Origin: Paracoccaceae bacterium | Lineage (GTDB): Bacteria; Pseudomonadota; Alphaproteobacteria; Rhodobacterales; Rhodobacteraceae | Length of the DNA: 6,278 bases | Assembly: GCA_025458985.1 (NCBI GenBank) | Contig: JALORM010000122.1 | Location: forward strand, 1 to 6,278 | Reading direction: 5' to 3' | In this document: positions 6,099-6,278 of the stretch, one piece after another | How positions within the stretch are numbered: position 1 is the first letter of the stretch | Layout: every line of letters starts with the position of its first letter | Notes under the pieces: model-generated | Told to the model about the DNA's origin: nothing | Databases searched by the model: none | What the model saw: the letters and a program-made list of their open reading frames with translations, nothing else | Translations under genes and position numbers: made by a program

Positions 6099-6278
6099 AT
6101 GAACGACCAAACCATGTCGCAAGAGATTGTCGAGGTCATCCGGGACGAGGCGGAGAAGTTTCCGCTCTGCATGCTGCTGATCCGCGACGTCTTTGCCTTT
6201 TCCTTTGAAGAGGCCACAAAGGTCAGCGAAAAGTTCACCTGCAATTCCGAGCTGTTCGCGGCCTTCGAGGAGGTCAAG
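6099..6278 (+). CDS. Unrecognised acidic protein, first 60 residues (runs off the right edge)
   Basis: The ATG at 6099 opens a frame of 60 codons with no stop before the window ends. GGAGA lies 6 bases before it, a good ribosome site, and supports this ATG over the in-frame one at 6114. The start reads MNDQTMSQEIVEVIRDEAEK, followed by a hydrophobic stretch (FPLCMLLIRDVFAFSF) and a Glu/Lys-rich helical part. It is acidic and has no signal peptide. I do not recognise a family. It is divergent from the T3SS operon across a 173-base shared gap, which is compatible with a T3SS accessory gene such as a chaperone or regulator, but nothing proves it. Its base composition (about 50-57% GC) is lower than that of its neighbours. 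The call as a real gene rests on start signal, open frame and divergent layout. Confidence 0.6.
   Translation, partial: MNDQTMSQEIVEVIRDEAEKFPLCMLLIRDVFAFSFEEATKVSEKFTCNSELFAAFEEVK

Noticed and set aside
4912..6102. + strand open frame of 396 codons
   Set aside because: It is antisense to rhcC2 and the 210-aa gene, has shadow composition, and shows no domain pattern.
1..6278. CRISPR arrays, tRNA or rRNA genes, insertion sequences and transposases
   Set aside because: I saw no regularly spaced repeats, no tRNA-like cloverleaf and no transposase-like protein. Almost all the window is explained by the listed genes.

Overview
The window is dense, high-GC DNA. By eye it is well above 60% GC in the coding parts, falling to about 54% in the last ~160 bases. 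Protein style and codon use suggest an alphaproteobacterium. A Rhodobacterales-like host is possible, but no sequence marker proves it. The core is one end of a non-flagellar type III secretion (T3SS) locus of the rhizobial type.

Layout from left to right: (1) the 3' end of a LysR-type regulator on +, with its start outside the window and an odd C-terminus; (2) a 105-base gap with two small palindromes; (3) an unrecognised acidic protein of 186 aa on +; (4) a 55-base convergent gap with two small hairpins; (5) a four-gene cluster on -, read right to left from about 5925 to 1116: an unrecognised 210-aa Ser/Thr/Gln-rich protein, a CpaC-like secretin channel protein (RhcC2 type), a short secretin N-domain protein (RhcC1/NolW type), and the export-gate protein SctV; (6) a 173-base divergent gap with a strong inverted repeat; (7) the first 60 codons of an unrecognised gene on +, running off the right edge.

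The four minus-strand genes look like one operon, with gaps of 60 and 20 bases and then a stop/start junction at sctC1/sctV. By family knowledge, SctV is the inner-membrane gate with a nonameric cytoplasmic ring. The two secretin pieces would together replace the single SctC outer-membrane ring of Yersinia- or Pseudomonas-type systems. The ATPase, needle, basal-body and translocator genes are not in view.

The most notable point is the secretin. It is split over two genes in the reverse of the order expected from a simple gene break. The channel half also has its own signal peptide and pilus-type N-domain, as in Tad (CpaC) secretins. This points to assembly from two sources rather than breakage. 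It matches what is known of rhizobial RhcC1/RhcC2, so the split itself is not new. The unrecognised proteins at both ends of the operon and the structured leader are the parts most likely to be undescribed.
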